From Rhodococcus jostii NBRC 16295 (lineage in GTDB: Bacteria > Actinomycetota > Actinomycetes > Mycobacteriales > Mycobacteriaceae), in the NCBI RefSeq assembly GCF_001894825.1, contig NZ_BCWY01000002.1, positions 1 to 64,000 on the forward strand: a stretch of 64,000 bases of DNA, read 5' to 3'. The notes under the pieces are model-generated. The model did no database searches. It saw nothing but the letters and a program-made list of their open reading frames with translations, and was not told where the DNA came from. Positions 46,204-55,737 of the stretch are shown one piece after another. How positions within the stretch are numbered: the first letter of the stretch is position 1; every line of letters begins with the position of its first letter. Made by a program: the position numbers and the translations under genes.

Positions 46204-49200
46204 ATGAGAGTAATTTCGACGTCCTCACACTCGCTCGAGGGCGATGAACAGCCGTTTTCCGATCAGGACGCGCGTCAGCGTTTCCGAGACCTCTACCTCC
46301 GCACCGCCGGTCATCCCTCCGCGGACGACGCAGATCCGGAGGCCCGCGAGCGCATCGCGAACACCCATCTGCAGTCCGGGCGGCACCGGATCCCCGGGGC
46401 CGCGGTGGTGCGCGGCATCGACGCCGCAGACCCCAGCGGGATCGGGCCCGCCGTGCAGATCGTCACCGACGACATGGCCCTGCTCGTCGAATCGGTGCTC
46501 CTGACCGCCGCCAAGGTCGGCGCCCCGATCGACGAGGTTCTGCATCCGGTGCTCGTCGCCCGCCGCTCGGAATCGGGCGACCTCACCGACCTCCTGCCCG
46601 CCGCCGACTCGGGCACGACGGAGTCCTGGATCCACGTCGGACTGCGGTCCGACACCGCGGACACCGTCGTCGCGGCACTCGTCGAGGCGTTGGATTCCGT
46701 CCTCGCCGACGTGCGCCGGGTGGACGTGGATCTGGCGCGCATGCGTGAACTCCAGATCCAGGTCGCCGATCACCTCGACGCGCAGTCGGGGCAGGACCCG
46801 CTGTCCGAAGAACTCCGGGAAGCCGCCGATTTCCTGCGCTGGTGCGAGGCGGGCAACTTCACCGTCCTCGGTTACGCGCGATACGGCGACGACGGCGCAC
46901 CCCGGGAAAGTCTCGGCGTACTCCACGACCGGGAGGGCGATCGACCGCCGGCCACGGAATCCGGACCCGTCCTCGCGATCGGGCAGGCCGCCCTACCGGT
47001 ATCGGTGCACCGCTCGTCGTATCCGTCGGTGATCGGAGTGCGGGCCGGAGGCGTCGAGCACCGCTTCGTCGGCGCATTCACCCCCGCGGGCAGGCACGAG
47101 AACGTCCTGGACATTCCGGGTGCGGGACGCCGGGTGCGGGCCCTGCTCGACCGGGCCGGCTTCGACCTCGGCTCATTCTCAGGGCAGGCCGTGCTGCAGG
47201 TCGTGCAGGCGTTGCCGCTGACCGAGTTGTTCGCGGCGAGCCCCGACTCGCTGCATTCGGCCCTCACCGAGGTTGCGGGCATCACCGCGCGCGAGCACAT
47301 TCATCTGTTCCTGCGCGCGGACGCGGTCGGCGACAGCATGTCGGCGCTGGTGTTCATTCCCCGCGACCGGTACAACACCCGCACCCGTCTGGCGGCTCAG
47401 CAGGTGCTCCTGGACGAACTGGGCGGCACCGCCGTCGAATACACCACCAATGTGTCCGAGTACCCGCTGGCCATGGTGCACTTCACGATGCGGGTCCCGG
47501 CGGGCACCGAGGTGACCGACGCGCGTCGCCTGGACATTCAGCAGCGGATCTCCCGAGCCTGCCGGACGTGGGAAGACCGGTTCCGCGGCCATTCCGTCGC
47601 GGTCGAACGCAAGCTCCTCGCGCACTACGCGGACCAGTTCCCCGAGGGGTACCGGCACGACTTCGATGCCCGGCGCGCCCATGCGGATCTGGCGGTGTTC
47701 GAGAGGCTGGCGGACGGCGCGAGCGAAACACGGCTCGAGGCGAACGAGGCCGACTGGCGCTTCACCCTCTTCGTCGGCGGCGCCCCGGCCTCCCTCAGCG
47801 ACGTTCTGCCGATCTTGCAGAGTCTCGGTGTCGCGGTGCTCGACGAACGCCCGTACACGGTCGCGAACAGTCGCGGAACGGTCTGCTGGATGTACGAATT
47901 CGGGATTCGCTATGCGGCGTCGGGAGCGGTGGACGACGGGCTGCCACGACGTTTCACCGAGACGTTCGCCGCGGCGTGGGAGTCGCGGGCCGAGACGGAC
48001 ACCTTCAACGAACTGGTGCTCCGTGCGGGCCTGGACTGGCGTGAGGTGGAGGTGCTGCGGGCATACGGACGCTACCTCCGGCAGGGCGGATTCCCGTACA
48101 GCCAGAACCACATCGCGACCGTCCTCGGTGATCATCCCGCCATCTCGCAGGAACTGATCCGGCTGTTCGCTGCGAGGTTCGACCCGGACGGCACGGCGGA
48201 GTGCGACGAGGTGATCGCCGCGCTGGAAACGGCGATCGGCGACGTGCTCGGCCTCGACGCCGACCGCATCCTGCGCGCGTACCTGAACGTGGTCCTCGCG
48301 ACGTTGCGCACGAACCGCTACGTGAACCGGGGCAGCGAACGCGACATCCTGTCGTTCAAGTTCGATCCGCAGCGGATCCCGGAACTGCCGCAGCCGCGAC
48401 CGCGGTTCGAGATCTACGTCTACTCACCGTGGGTCGAGGGCGTGCACATGCGCTTCGGCGCCGTGGCGCGGGGAGGCCTGCGGTGGTCCGACCGCAAGGA
48501 GGACTTCCGCACCGAAGTGCTCGGTCTGGTGAAGGCGCAGGCGGTGAAGAACTCGGTGATCGTGCCCGTCGGCGCGAAGGGCGGGTTCGTCGTCGCACGT
48601 CCGCCCGCCCCCACCGGCGACCCGCAGCGGGATCGGGACGCGCAGCGCGCCGAGGGAGTGCGCTGCTACCGCAGCTTCATCAGCGGACTGCTGGACGTCA
48701 CCGACAACGTCGATCTCGCGAGCGGAACCGTGATCCCGGCGCCGCGGGTGGTGCGGCACGACGGCGACGACACGTACCTCGTCGTCGCCGCCGACAAGGG
48801 CACGGCGACGTTCTCCGACATCGCGAACGACGTTGCCGCACACTACGGATTCTGGCTCGGTGACGCCTTCGCGTCGGGCGGATCCGTCGGCTACGACCAC
48901 AAGGCGCTCGGCATCACCGCCAAGGGTGCGTGGGAGAGCGTGAAGCGGCACTTCCGGGAACTGGGTGTCGACACCCAGTCGGAGGAGTTCACGGCCGTCG
49001 GGGTCGGCGACATGAGCGGCGACGTGTTCGGCAACGGCATGCTCGCGAGCCCGCACATCCGGCTCGTCGCCGCGTTCGACCACCGGCACGTATTCCTCGA
49101 TCCGAATCCCGACGCCGCCACATCGTTCGCGGAGCGGGAACGGCTCTTCGCGATGCCGAGGTCGTCGTGGGCGGACTACGCACCCGGCCTGATCAGCGCC

Positions 49201-50883
49201 GGCGGCGGTGTGTGGGAGAGGTCGAGGAAGAGCGTGCCGATCAGTGCGGAGGCGCGCCGCGCGCTCGGACTGAGCACCGGGACCATCGAACTGTCCCCGC
49301 CCGACCTGGTCCGCGCGATCCTGCGGGCGCCGGTCGACCTGCTGTGGAACGGCGGGATCGGAACGTACGTGAAGTCGGGCACCGAAACCCACCTGGACGT
49401 AGGAGACAAGGGCAACGACGGCGTCCGCGTCGACGGCGCCGACCTCCGCGCCCGCGTGGTCGGTGAGGGCGGCAACCTCGGCTTCACCCAACTGGGCCGC
49501 ATCGAGTTCTCTCGAGCCGGCGGGCGCATCAACACCGACGCTCTCGACAACTCCGCCGGCGTCGACTGCTCCGACCACGAGGTCAACATCAAGGTCCTGC
49601 TCGACGCCCTGGTCAGCGGTGGCCGCCTCGCCGCGGACGATCGCGCGGAACTGCTCGCCGACATGTCCGGGGAGGTGGCGGCACTCGTGCTCGCCGACAA
49701 CGTCGCCCAGAACGACGTCCTGGGCACGGCCCGCGCCGACGCCGCCACGTCGATCACGGTGCATGGGCGGCTCATCGCGCACCTCGAAGGTCGCCACGGG
49801 GTGGACCGGACTATCGAGGTCCTGCCGTCCCGGAAGGAGATCGCGACCCGGGAACGCTCCGAGACCGGACTCAGCTCGCCCGAACTCGCGACGCTGATGG
49901 CGCACGTCAAGCTGGCACTGAAGTCGGATCTCCTGTCCTGCGACCTGCCCGACAGCCCCGCCTTCGCGGACGCCCTCGCCGGGTACTTCCCGCGCAGGCT
50001 CCGGGAATCGTTCGGCGACGCCATCGGCGACCATCCGCTGCGCCGGGAGATCGTCGCGACGGTCCTCACCAACGACGTCGTCGACAACGGCGGCATCACC
50101 TACGCCTTCCGGCTGGGGGAGGAGGCCGGCGCGAGCAGCGCCGACGCGGTGCGGGCGTTCGCGGTGGTCTCGGCGGTGTTCGACCTGCCGTCCCTCTGGG
50201 ACGACATCCGGGACGCCGGGCTCGACGCCGCCCTGTCGGACGAACTGACGTTGTTCACCCGCCGGCTGCTCGACCGGGCGTCGCGGTGGATGCTGACCCG
50301 GCGGCCCCAGCCGCTCGCGGTCGGGGCGGAGATCAGCCGATTCCGTGACCGCGTCGCGGACCTGACACCGCACGTCGCGGGCTGGCTCTGCGGCGAGGAC
50401 GCGGAGAATCTCCGGAGCCGCACCGCCGCGCTGGTTGCCGGCGGTGTCCCCGCGGACCTGGCCGGACGCGTGCAACTGCTCCTGGATCGGTTCGCGCTGC
50501 TGGACATCGTCGAGATCGCCGACGTCACCCAGCGCGATCCCCGCGAGGTGGCGCGGGTGTACTACCGGCTCGGGGAGTGCCTCGGGTTGGTGCACCTCCT
50601 GGTGGGGGTCTCGCAGCTGGGCCGGGGAACCCGGTGGAACGCGCTGGCCCGGTTGTCGTTGCGCGACGAGCTGTACGACACAGTCCGGGCACTGTGCCTC
50701 GACGTGATCGCCGGCAGTGAAGCCGTCGACACCGCAGAGCAGAAGATCGGGGAGTGGGAAGACCGCAATGCGGCCCGGCTGGCGCGGGCACGTCACACGC
50801 TCGACGCCGTCACGGAATCGGGCGAGCACGACCTGGCTGCCCTCTCCGTCGCAACCCGGCAATTGCGCAGCATGGTGAGGTGA
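46204..50883 (+). CDS. NAD-specific glutamate dehydrogenase, large (180-kDa) class
   Basis: This is a protein of about 1560 residues, in the size range of the bacterial L_180 NAD-GDH family. The first ~700 residues are regulatory; the catalytic part has GGLRWSDRKEDFRTEVLGLV, PVGAKGGFVVARP with the catalytic lysine, GVGDMSGDVFGNGML and VVGEGGNLGFTQLGRIE. It oxidises L-glutamate to 2-oxoglutarate and ammonia with NAD+, a catabolic role. ATG 46204 is preceded by GGAAGG; 46180 is an alternative. It is divergent from the hut operon, which delivers glutamate, and is followed by the hutC-like regulator. No frame interruption is seen. Confidence 0.95.
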   Translation: MRVISTSSHSLEGDEQPFSDQDARQRFRDLYLRTAGHPSADDADPEARERIANTHLQSGRHRIPGAAVVRGIDAADPSGIGPAVQIVTDDMALLVESVLLTAAKVGAPIDEVLHPVLVARRSESGDLTDLLPAADSGTTESWIHVGLRSDTADTVVAALVEALDSVLADVRRVDVDLARMRELQIQVADHLDAQSGQDPLSEELREAADFLRWCEAGNFTVLGYARYGDDGAPRESLGVLHDREGDRPPATESGPVLAIGQAALPVSVHRSSYPSVIGVRAGGVEHRFVGAFTPAGRHENVLDIPGAGRRVRALLDRAGFDLGSFSGQAVLQVVQALPLTELFAASPDSLHSALTEVAGITAREHIHLFLRADAVGDSMSALVFIPRDRYNTRTRLAAQQVLLDELGGTAVEYTTNVSEYPLAMVHFTMRVPAGTEVTDARRLDIQQRISRACRTWEDRFRGHSVAVERKLLAHYADQFPEGYRHDFDARRAHADLAVFERLADGASETRLEANEADWRFTLFVGGAPASLSDVLPILQSLGVAVLDERPYTVANSRGTVCWMYEFGIRYAASGAVDDGLPRRFTETFAAAWESRAETDTFNELVLRAGLDWREVEVLRAYGRYLRQGGFPYSQNHIATVLGDHPAISQELIRLFAARFDPDGTAECDEVIAALETAIGDVLGLDADRILRAYLNVVLATLRTNRYVNRGSERDILSFKFDPQRIPELPQPRPRFEIYVYSPWVEGVHMRFGAVARGGLRWSDRKEDFRTEVLGLVKAQAVKNSVIVPVGAKGGFVVARPPAPTGDPQRDRDAQRAEGVRCYRSFISGLLDVTDNVDLASGTVIPAPRVVRHDGDDTYLVVAADKGTATFSDIANDVAAHYGFWLGDAFASGGSVGYDHKALGITAKGAWESVKRHFRELGVDTQSEEFTAVGVGDMSGDVFGNGMLASPHIRLVAAFDHRHVFLDPNPDAATSFAERERLFAMPRSSWADYAPGLISAGGGVWERSRKSVPISAEARRALGLSTGTIELSPPDLVRAILRAPVDLLWNGGIGTYVKSGTETHLDVGDKGNDGVRVDGADLRARVVGEGGNLGFTQLGRIEFSRAGGRINTDALDNSAGVDCSDHEVNIKVLLDALVSGGRLAADDRAELLADMSGEVAALVLADNVAQNDVLGTARADAATSITVHGRLIAHLEGRHGVDRTIEVLPSRKEIATRERSETGLSSPELATLMAHVKLALKSDLLSCDLPDSPAFADALAGYFPRRLRESFGDAIGDHPLRREIVATVLTNDVVDNGGITYAFRLGEEAGASSADAVRAFAVVSAVFDLPSLWDDIRDAGLDAALSDELTLFTRRLLDRASRWMLTRRPQPLAVGAEISRFRDRVADLTPHVAGWLCGEDAENLRSRTAALVAGGVPADLAGRVQLLLDRFALLDIVEIADVTQRDPREVARVYYRLGECLGLVHLLVGVSQLGRGTRWNALARLSLRDELYDTVRALCLDVIAGSEAVDTAEQKIGEWEDRNAARLARARHTLDAVTESGEHDLAALSVATRQLRSMVR

Positions 50884-50884
50884 C

Positions 50885-50955
50885 ATCGCGCGCACTGCGC
50901 GATTACGGCTTACCCGTGCAGTCGGCCGATAGACTGCAACGGCCGACTGCACGGG
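50885..50955. terminator. Two hairpins between gdh and hutC
   Basis: A short stem ATCGCGC/GCGCGAT (50885-50903, 5-base loop) is followed by a perfect 15-base stem: CCCGTGCAGTCGGCC (50913-50927) with GGCCGACTGCACGGG (50941-50955), loop of 13. They start directly after the gdh stop (50883) and end about 30 bases before hutC. They could terminate gdh transcripts or act as a leader structure that limits read-through into hutC. Confidence 0.6.
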
Positions 50956-50987
50956 AAGTTCATCGGTGTCGCAGAGGAATGGTGCCA

Positions 50988-51749
50988 GTGGTGGAGATCG
51001 CAGTAGTCGACGCGGAGCTTGCTGCGTTGTACAACGGACCGGGGACGGAGTCTGCCCCGGCGTACGAACGCGTCAAGCACCTGATCGTGTCGCAGATCAA
51101 CGCCGGCCGCTGGCAGGAAGGCGACCAGCTGCCCTCCGAGAATCAGCTGGTGAACGCGCTGGGTCTGTCCCGGATGACCATCAACCGCGCGCTGCGCGAA
51201 CTCAGCGCCGAGGGTCTCGTGGTGCGTCTGATGGGTGTGGGCACGTTCGTGGCGGCCACGAAGACGGCGTCGCCGCTGTTCGAGGTCAAGAACATCGCGG
51301 ACGAGATCCAGCAGCGCGGACACCGCCACCGAACCGAAGTGGTGTACGTGCGTGAGGAAGACGCCGATCCGGCGAACGCCTTCATTCGGGATTCCATCCG
51401 CGGCAAGGTGTTCCACTCCCTGATGATCCACTACGAGGACGACACACCCATCCAGCTCGAAGACCGGTTCGTCAATCCCGCCGAGGCCCCCGGGTATCTC
51501 GATCAGGATTTCACCCAGCAGACGCCCAATCATTATCTGAGCGTGGAAGCTCCGTTGACGAGGGGCGAGCACGTCGTCGAAGCGATCCTCGCCTCACCCG
51601 AGGAATGCCGGCTCCTCCACATCGAGCGCGCCGAACCGTGCCTGATGATCCGGCGTCGCACGTGGTCGTCGCGGGGACTCGTCAGCGCCGCCCGGCTCGT
51701 CCATCCCGGTTCGCGGAATCGTCTCGAGGGGACGTTCGGGACGGGCTGA
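50988..51749 (+). CDS. hutC: GntR-family histidine utilisation repressor, HutC-like
   Basis: This is a protein of about 253 residues. The GntR winged helix (APAYERVKHLIVSQINAGRWQEGDQLPSEN..LSRMTINRAL) is followed by a UTRA effector domain (HRTEVVYVREEDADPANAF, LLHIERAEPCLMIRRRTW, ARLVHPGSRNRLEG). The pattern is that of HutC, whose effector is urocanate. AGAGGA at 50973 best supports GTG 50988, but ATG 50979 is possible. It lies behind gdh and probably represses the hut operon from the TGTATAG sites at 46085. Confidence 0.9.
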   Translation: MVEIAVVDAELAALYNGPGTESAPAYERVKHLIVSQINAGRWQEGDQLPSENQLVNALGLSRMTINRALRELSAEGLVVRLMGVGTFVAATKTASPLFEVKNIADEIQQRGHRHRTEVVYVREEDADPANAFIRDSIRGKVFHSLMIHYEDDTPIQLEDRFVNPAEAPGYLDQDFTQQTPNHYLSVEAPLTRGEHVVEAILASPEECRLLHIERAEPCLMIRRRTWSSRGLVSAARLVHPGSRNRLEGTFGTG

Positions 51750-52145
51750 CCTGTTCCCTGAAGAGCGGGATCGAGGGCTTCCCTCTCCTACATCTGAGGC
51801 ACTGCAGCTCAGACTTGACCATGCCGCGCGATCAACGAGACAGGACAGGGGTGGCCTGCTGGCGCTCAGTTGTCGACTTGCGGAGTCCGCGCCGTGGATG
51901 TGCCCGGGCGGGCCTTGTGGAGGTCGCATTCGCTCCTTTTGCCATAACGTGGCTTGCATGTGCACGATCTCGCGCTAAGCGAAATCGGCCGGCGGCGGGC
52001 TCGCTCGAGAGTGTGCGATGCCGCGGATTTCGGTTCCACTAGTTGCCACGACGAGCCGTGAAGGGAAAGGTTCGCCTTGGTGGCCGCGCGATCGCGCACT
52101 TCGAGTCGCCAAGGCACGTGCCAGTCCGCCCGAGAGGAAGTCCAC
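51750..52145. other. 396-base stretch without a gene
   Basis: No reading frame here has convincing coding character; those present overlap in conflicting frames and have no ribosome site. The sequence is less GC-biased than its neighbours. It presumably carries the promoter of the PucR-type gene, but no clear -35/-10 pair was found. It marks the boundary to the lower-density patch that follows. Confidence 0.5.
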
Positions 52146-53411
52146 ATGCAGTCGGAAGCCATGCCGGATGTGGTCAACACGGCAGAACTCGCGGTCGCGG
52201 CGGCGGGCACCGAGGTCCAACGGTTGGCACGGGCGCTGTTGAGGCACACCTCCGAGATCGCCGCCGACGTGACGAAAAGCGTGGTCGAGGCGGTGCCCGA
52301 GGTGGCCCCCCTTGGTATTCCTGATTCCCTCGCAGCTTTGGGGGAGAGCACCGAGCACAATATTGGAGCGATTCTCTCGATGTTCGCATTCGACGCGGTG
52401 CCGACCGCGATCGAGCCGCCGGCGGCGACTCTTCGGACCCTCCAGGGCACGATCTCGGCAGGAGGTGACCTGGCTACGGTGTTGCGAGCCTTCCGTGCCG
52501 GGCACGCGGCGGTCTGGGAGCGTTGGTCCACGTACGTTCAGCGGGAGACCGAGTCTGCGCTGGTCCCGAGTGTTCTCGGATACTCGTCGAAGCGGCTCTT
52601 CGCCTATATCGACGGTGCCTGCGAACAACTCGTGACTCGGCACCGGGAGCTCTACCCGAACCGCGGTGATCAGCAGGCAGGACCGCGAACGCGTCAGGCC
52701 GCGTTGGCTGCCCTTCTCGATGGCTCGGCGGCCGACGAGCGTGCTGCCGCCGACGAGCTCGCATACGACGTCCACGGCTACCATGTGGCGCTCGTACTAG
52801 CTCCGGCCGCGGCGTCAGCGAACGTTCGTGAGGCGCTCGGTGACCTGGTCGCCGCAGCCAGTCCGGTCCGCACGTTCACGCACACGAGCGGGGACGGTCG
52901 GTGGTTCGTGTGGCTCGGGTGGGATGTGACGCCGACGCCCCAGGTGCTGCGCGCTGTCGCCACCGTCGCAACCGACGGCGTCGTCGTCGGGATGGGGGCC
53001 GCTGCTTCAGGGATTCAGGGGTTCCGGCGATCTCATGCGCAGGCATTGGAGACCCTCCGGACGGTGCAACTGCGTCCCACCCCCCTGACGGGGGTTACAC
53101 AGCACTGCGAGATCGAGTTGGCCGCCGTCCTCGTCGCCGGAAACGCCGATCGGTCGCGTCGCTACGCCGCCGAGCACCTCGGGCTCCTCGGCGCGCGCGA
53201 CGAGTCGACCGCCAGGCTCCGCGAGACGCTTCGCGTGTTCTTTGCGACCGGAGGCAGCCAGAAGCAGACGGCCGCACGGCTGTCCGTGCACGCCAAGACC
53301 GTCGCCTATCGGCTCGCGCGAACCGAGGAACTGCTCGGTCACCCGGTTGATCGGCATCGCACCGAGGTCGAGGTGGCGCTGCTGATTGACCACGCGCTGG
53401 CTGGCCCATAG
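52146..53411 (+). CDS. PucR/CdaR-type transcriptional regulator
   Basis: This is a protein of 421 residues. The C-terminus contains the PucR helix-turn-helix (LRVFFATGGSQKQTAARLSVHAKTVAYRLARTEELLG), and a CdaR-GGDEF-like middle region precedes it. The N-terminal 160 residues are helical. Regulators of this type control purine, sugar-acid or aromatic catabolism. GAGAGGAAG precedes the ATG at 52146. It is on the same strand as the lipocalin-like gene 231 bases downstream and may activate it. Codon use is a little less GC-rich at third positions than in the flanking operons. Confidence 0.9.
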   Translation: MQSEAMPDVVNTAELAVAAAGTEVQRLARALLRHTSEIAADVTKSVVEAVPEVAPLGIPDSLAALGESTEHNIGAILSMFAFDAVPTAIEPPAATLRTLQGTISAGGDLATVLRAFRAGHAAVWERWSTYVQRETESALVPSVLGYSSKRLFAYIDGACEQLVTRHRELYPNRGDQQAGPRTRQAALAALLDGSAADERAAADELAYDVHGYHVALVLAPAAASANVREALGDLVAAASPVRTFTHTSGDGRWFVWLGWDVTPTPQVLRAVATVATDGVVVGMGAAASGIQGFRRSHAQALETLRTVQLRPTPLTGVTQHCEIELAAVLVAGNADRSRRYAAEHLGLLGARDESTARLRETLRVFFATGGSQKQTAARLSVHAKTVAYRLARTEELLGHPVDRHRTEVEVALLIDHALAGP

Positions 53412-53642
53412 GGACAAAGATTGTTATCCCGTTGAGCGTAAGGCGCGGGTCCGTGCCCGCTTGAGCGAGCCGGCACGCCGCTGCGACGCCAACGTGCGAG
53501 CGGTCTCTTAGCTCGGCGAGTGATTGTCGACGGCGGAGCGCGTGTGAAGGATGGAGTGGGCCCCGTCACACGGACGAGGCCCGGCCGGTATGGCGCTTCC
53601 GCCGTCGCCGGCGACACGATCCCGAACCAACCGAGGAGACCC

Positions 53643-54551
53643 ATGGCGTCCACCGTCACGTCGACCGAGCACTTCGTCCGCCACACTCTCCGGCCGGAGG
53701 CCGTGGCGCGAGAGTCGTTCCTCTACAACGTCAAACTGCCCGATCAAGGACTGGCCGGCCTCGTCTACACCTGGGTCGACGCGCAGAGCGTCGCGGGCTG
53801 TGCCGCGTGGATCTACGGCGGAAACCCCGATGGATCGGCCATCTTCGAGATTGCCGACGGTATCCCGGTCCCAGCCGACCAGGGGTTCGACGCGTGGACG
53901 GTCGGTCCGCTGTCCGCCTCGATGCAGCCCAGCAATGTGGGGACGGCGGTCAGCTTCGCGGGCGATCGGATCGACGTCGAGATCGAATTCCATCCGATGC
54001 ACGAGCGGTACCTCTACTCCGAGGCCCCGAGCGGATGCCCGTCGTATTTTGCTGACGACCGTATGGAGCAGAGCGGTCGGGTATCCGGCCGGCTTCGAAT
54101 CGACGATCGGTCGATCCCGTTCGAGGCACTCGGCCACCACGACCATTCGTGGGGAACGCGGGACTGGGGCGCCGTGCAGCACTACAAGTGGCTCGAAAGC
54201 CAAGCGGAGGACACGGCGGTCCACGTCTTCGATCTTCAGGCTTATGGCGAGCGGCACCTCGCCGGTTACGTGTACCGCGACGGCGTCCGGTCCGAAGTCC
54301 AGTCCGCAGATTGGGAGGTCACCTACGACGAACGCTGGGTCCAGCAAACGGTGGAGCTGCGCGTCGTCGACGAGACGGGTCATAAGACGACGGTGACCGG
54401 CCAGACGTTCTCTGACATCGCGTTCCCCGTAGATCCGAACGCGACTCTTGTCGAAGCGATGGTCCGAGGGGAGGTCGGCGGTCGACCGGGCACCGCCTAC
54501 CTCGACTTCCTCTGGCCGCCCGACTACATCGCGCACATCACCGCCAAGTAA
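53643..54551 (+). CDS. CrtC-like lipocalin-fold protein (DUF7064/7065-like)
   Basis: This is a protein of 302 residues without a signal peptide. The segment EALGHHDHSWGTRDWGA is the hallmark of the CrtC (carotenoid 1,2-hydratase)-like lipocalin superfamily. The rest alternates short beta-strands, as expected for a paired lipocalin barrel. In actinomycetes such proteins are often annotated as DUF7064-containing; the substrates are unknown but presumably hydrophobic. The ATG at 53643 follows CCGAGGAGACCC. It precedes the APH-fold phosphotransferase by 73 bases and is probably co-transcribed with it. The 231-base gap upstream holds no gene. Confidence 0.75.
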   Translation: MASTVTSTEHFVRHTLRPEAVARESFLYNVKLPDQGLAGLVYTWVDAQSVAGCAAWIYGGNPDGSAIFEIADGIPVPADQGFDAWTVGPLSASMQPSNVGTAVSFAGDRIDVEIEFHPMHERYLYSEAPSGCPSYFADDRMEQSGRVSGRLRIDDRSIPFEALGHHDHSWGTRDWGAVQHYKWLESQAEDTAVHVFDLQAYGERHLAGYVYRDGVRSEVQSADWEVTYDERWVQQTVELRVVDETGHKTTVTGQTFSDIAFPVDPNATLVEAMVRGEVGGRPGTAYLDFLWPPDYIAHITAK

Positions 54552-54624
54552 TCCGGGGCGTCGTGGCGACGCCCTGACCCTCCCCGCGGCGCCGTTGCCG
54601 CGGCACGAACCAAAGGACCACACC

Positions 54625-55737
54625 ATGGCTGTGCTCAACCACTTGGATGAGACCGCGACCAGGACAACCCTGACGCATTGGTTGTCGACAAAGCTCGACG
54701 GCGCGTCGAACATCGAGATCCCGGCGATCTCGATCCCAGCCGCGGCCGGAATGTCGATGACCACCATCTTGTTCTCGGTCAGCTACGACGCGGAGGGGAG
54801 CCGCCGCGAGCTCGATCTTGTGGCCCGAGTCACCCCCGCCGCCCCCGGGATCTTCCGGGAGCCCGACCTGGCGGCAGAATTCGCGCTACTCACGGCAGTT
54901 GCCGAGCACACCGCGGTCCCGGTGCCCCGGGTTCGCTGGCTCGAAGACGATCCGGCGCTGCTGGGTGGCCCGTTCCTTGTGATGGACCGCGTCGATGGTC
55001 GGGTCCCGGGCGACGATCCGCCATTCGTTTCCGAGGGCTGGGTTGTGGATCTCCCGCCTGCTGACCGAGGACGCCTCTTCGACAACGCGCTGGGCGCACT
55101 GGCCGAGCTCCACGACGCCGACCCAAAAGTCCTCGGGGTCGAGTTCTTGCACAACAGTGAGCTCCGCGAGCCCGGGATCGCGCACCAGCTCGCCGAGTGG
55201 CGCCAGTTCTACGACTGGACGGCAGAGTCCGGGCGGATCGCCAACATCGAGGCGGCATACGAGTGGCTCGAGGAGCACCGTCCCGACGACGATGAGCTGG
55301 TGCTTTGTTGGGGCGACGCCCGGCTGGGGAACATCATCTTCGGCGCTGACCACTCCGTAGCGGCGGTCCTCGATTGGGAAATGGCGACCATCGCCAGCCC
55401 TCAGCTGGACCTCGGGTGGTTCGTTCTTTTCGTGCGGTACTACTCGGAAGGCATCGGGGTTCCGCTGCTGAAAGGGCTTCCGACCCGCGACGCCGTGATC
55501 GCGCGGTATCGCGAGCTCACGGGCCGCAGTGCGGCAGATGTCGACTACTACGAACGATTCGCCGCCTACCGCCTCGCGATCATCATGGCTCGGATCGGCC
55601 GTCTGATGATTTCGGGCGGAGCCCTGCCCGAAGACAGCGCGATGCCGGCGAACAACCCTGCCAGCCAGGTCCTGGCGCGTTTGTTCGACCTTCCAGCCCC
55701 CGAAGGTGCGGAGGCCAACTACATCGGCCACCGCTGA
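54625..55737 (+). CDS. APH-fold phosphotransferase family protein
   Basis: This is a protein of 370 residues of the aminoglycoside-phosphotransferase/choline-kinase superfamily. The catalytic loop is LCWGDARLGNIIF with Asp231 and Asn236, and the metal-binding Asp250 lies in VLDWEMA; Glu85 and ELVARV (Arg68) occupy the nucleotide region. Related proteins linked to acyl-CoA dehydrogenases (ACAD10-like) phosphorylate hydroxyacyl-CoAs, so a role in catabolism is more likely than drug resistance. AAAGGAC precedes the ATG. It forms a pair with the CrtC-like protein. Confidence 0.85.
   Translation: MAVLNHLDETATRTTLTHWLSTKLDGASNIEIPAISIPAAAGMSMTTILFSVSYDAEGSRRELDLVARVTPAAPGIFREPDLAAEFALLTAVAEHTAVPVPRVRWLEDDPALLGGPFLVMDRVDGRVPGDDPPFVSEGWVVDLPPADRGRLFDNALGALAELHDADPKVLGVEFLHNSELREPGIAHQLAEWRQFYDWTAESGRIANIEAAYEWLEEHRPDDDELVLCWGDARLGNIIFGADHSVAAVLDWEMATIASPQLDLGWFVLFVRYYSEGIGVPLLKGLPTRDAVIARYRELTGRSAADVDYYERFAAYRLAIIMARIGRLMISGGALPEDSAMPANNPASQVLARLFDLPAPEGAEANYIGHR

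Noticed and set aside
48424-50952. An 842-codon minus-strand open frame antisense to glutamate dehydrogenase
   Set aside because: Its composition is that of a mirrored frame and it has no domain motif; the opposite strand encodes a complete L_180-type GDH.
54625-55737. APH-fold protein as an aminoglycoside-resistance enzyme
   Set aside because: Length, the WGDARLGN loop and its pairing with a catabolic-type gene fit the ACAD10-like phosphotransferases better than aminoglycoside kinases.
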